Origin: Thunnus maccoyii
Lineage: Eukaryota > Chordata > Actinopteri > Scombriformes > Scombridae
Assembly (NCBI RefSeq): GCF_910596095.1
Contig: NC_056535.1
Location: 29,449,505 to 29,513,504, forward strand
Reading direction: 5' to 3'
Length of the DNA stretch: 64,000 bases
The first letter of the stretch is position 1. Each line of letters begins with the position of its first letter. Below the pieces are notes generated by a model. That model did not search any database. It saw nothing but the letters and a program-made list of their open reading frames with translations, and had not been told where the DNA came from. Below are positions 62,885 through 64,000 of the stretch, piece by piece. A program made the position numbers and the translations under genes.

Positions 62885-62931
<47 letters not shown>

Positions 62932-63644
62932 CAACCATGATTGCAAACATTTTGAAAGAAGTCTTTTTAAGTCAGTTATTTTTCATGGTTGTGATGTGAT
63001 GTGAGTCTCTGATCTGTTAATTGATTGTAGGCCTACAGAATGATGATCGATAGTTGTCCCTGCTGATGAATCAGATCCTGATGCATCTTGTCTCCTTATC
63101 AATGTATTTACTTCTGTAGATGATGTCATATGTGACTTTTGTTGTGTGATATGATGTCAAATTTGTGATTTGAGACTTAATATCATAAATAAAACTGACT
63201 TGTCTTAACTAACTCCTCCACAGTGGAGCGTGCAGCAGCTATACGTTCACTTTCAGCCTGTGTAACTGCTATATGCCGTCTTAACATAAATTCAACAACA
63301 CGTCTCTGTATTTTAATCTTATTATTTTAATCACATTAAGATTAATTTAATTTAATATAATTTATTTAAAACCTCAGGGAGAACCCTCATTTTCAATGGT
63401 ACTGAGGCTTATTAGTGATCACATCTCAATTTAACAACAACTACCTTCTCCCGACTCCCATCAGGTCTTGCTGGATGCAGGTTATGACCCCAACTACATG
63501 CTCCATCCCTGGATTCGCCGTAGCTACGACGACGAGAGGAAGTCGGCCCTCTTCTTTGCTGTTTCCAATAACGACCTGTCATCAGCCGAAGTGCTGCTGG
63601 AGGCTGGAGCCATGACCAACCAAGACCCTGTTAAATGTCTGCAG
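57141..63644 (+). CDS. asb14: Ankyrin repeat and SOCS box protein 14 (partial, 3' end outside window)
   Basis: Substrate receptor of a Cullin-5/Elongin E3 ligase. Visible exons: 57141-57286 (coding part; acceptor at 57114), 57756-57808, 59747-59881, 59994-60152, 60769-61014, 62204-62375, 62779-62884, 63465-63644. All phases agree and give 399 codons so far. The N-terminus is acidic ([20 protein letters not shown]), a ubiquitin-interacting-motif-like helix seen in the ASB2/14/15 group. At least nine ankyrin repeats follow, from [11 protein letters not shown] through [28 protein letters not shown] and [10 protein letters not shown] to [27 protein letters not shown] matches ASB14 better than ASB15. 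The last repeats and SOCS box (about 190 aa) lie beyond 64000. The exon 4 start could be 6 nt later (tandem CAGCTGCAG acceptor). Confidence 0.85.
58840..59330. repeat. Low-complexity block in asb14 intron 2
   Basis: Runs of AAAC/AAAT, AGAGTGAGAG and AATAATAAT words, followed by ATTTATAT words. No coding content. Confidence 0.6.
61570..62104. mobile_element. MITE of the GGTTCACAATTT family, copy F in an asb14 intron
   Basis: Left end truncated at CCATCAGAAGATCCCTTCAT; right end AAAAATTGTGAACCTGTCC present, with the family's interior TCAAATCAAGTAGATATC. It sits in the intron before the exon at 62204. Confidence 0.65.
62887..62929. repeat. (GT)n microsatellite at asb14 exon donor
   Basis: About 42 bp of GT, beginning within 3 nt of the 5' splice site at 62885 (AAG then GTCTGTGTG). 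Confidence 0.95.
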
Positions 63645-63655
63645 GTAGCCATGTT

Positions 63656-63658
<3 letters not shown>

Positions 63659-63697
<39 letters not shown>
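63659..63697. repeat. (GT)n microsatellite after asb14 exon donor
   Basis: About 39 bp of GT starting about 14 nt downstream of the donor at 63645. Confidence 0.95.
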
Positions 63698-63699
<2 letters not shown>

Positions 63700-64000
63700 A
63701 ATATCAACACATCATCATGTCCTAAAGCAGGGAGAAAGTCCCTTTAAAGGAAAAAGGAAAAGGAAACTAGTTCTAGACATATCAAACCATTCATGTGACA
63801 AAGAAGTCAATTTATTGTTAATCTGATTTTATTGATGAAATACTTAATACACAGGTGTAAAAGAGTATTTTTAAATGAACTGTCTTCAAATATCAAAGAT
63901 TTTAAAGAAGAACTATCCCTAAACACAAAGAAATAGTTCAACATTGGGTGTCAGTGAGTTATTTTTCATTCTGAGAGTGAGATGTTCACATCGATATTAA

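Overview
The window is a piece of a teleost (probably percomorph) fish nuclear genome. The evidence is intron-rich vertebrate genes, long CA/TG microsatellites, and several interspersed repeats that are common in spiny-rayed fish. I rebuilt four complete genes and one partial multi-exon gene by checking exon phases and GT/AG boundaries by hand. Gene identities come from recognising protein families, not from a database search.

1-20 kb: a tandem array of four intronless TRIM genes (RING, B-box2, coiled coil, PRY-SPRY; TRIM35/zinc-binding-protein-A33-like type), all on + and all 481 aa. Each sits in a duplicated unit of up to about 6 kb. Units 2-4 share a promoter-proximal block, a 5' leader with an ACTGG-spaced repeat, an IRF-like site and long intergenic DNA that carries the same Tc1 fragment and the same hAT-like MITE. 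Unit 1 has a different promoter region and a truncated tail. Copies 3 and 4 are nearly identical.

20.6-29.8 kb (-): gmppb, GDP-mannose pyrophosphorylase beta, 9 coding exons, 360 aa. Several of its 3' splice sites have (UG)n where a pyrimidine tract would be expected.

29.9-32.3 kb: MITE-rich intergenic DNA. 32.3-36.9 kb (-): pde12, mitochondrial 2',5'-phosphodiesterase/deadenylase, 8 exons, 591 aa. A degenerate minisatellite of about 17 units of 38-43 bp lies upstream of it at 37.2-37.9 kb.

39.2-48.8 kb (-): an ATP6AP1-like (Ac45-like) V-ATPase accessory gene, 8 exons, 326 aa, with a 23-nt microexon and a probable solo LTR just past its stop codon. 51.0-54.3 kb (+): rps23, 4 exons, 143 aa, divergent from the atp6ap1-like gene. 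From memory, human RPS23 and ATP6AP1L are also divergent neighbours.

57.1-64 kb (+): asb14, an ankyrin-repeat SOCS-box protein, 9 exons visible, cut by the window edge before the SOCS box. Human PDE12 and ASB14 lie in the same chromosomal region, so the atp6ap1l/rps23 pair appears nested in a pde12-asb14 block here.

I saw no prokaryotic features, CRISPR arrays or convincing RNA genes. The best candidate for something not yet described is the combination of TRIM array turnover (promoter swap in copy 1, a homogenised SPRY domain, a recurring 3' block) and the dinucleotide-repeat splice sites of gmppb and asb14.
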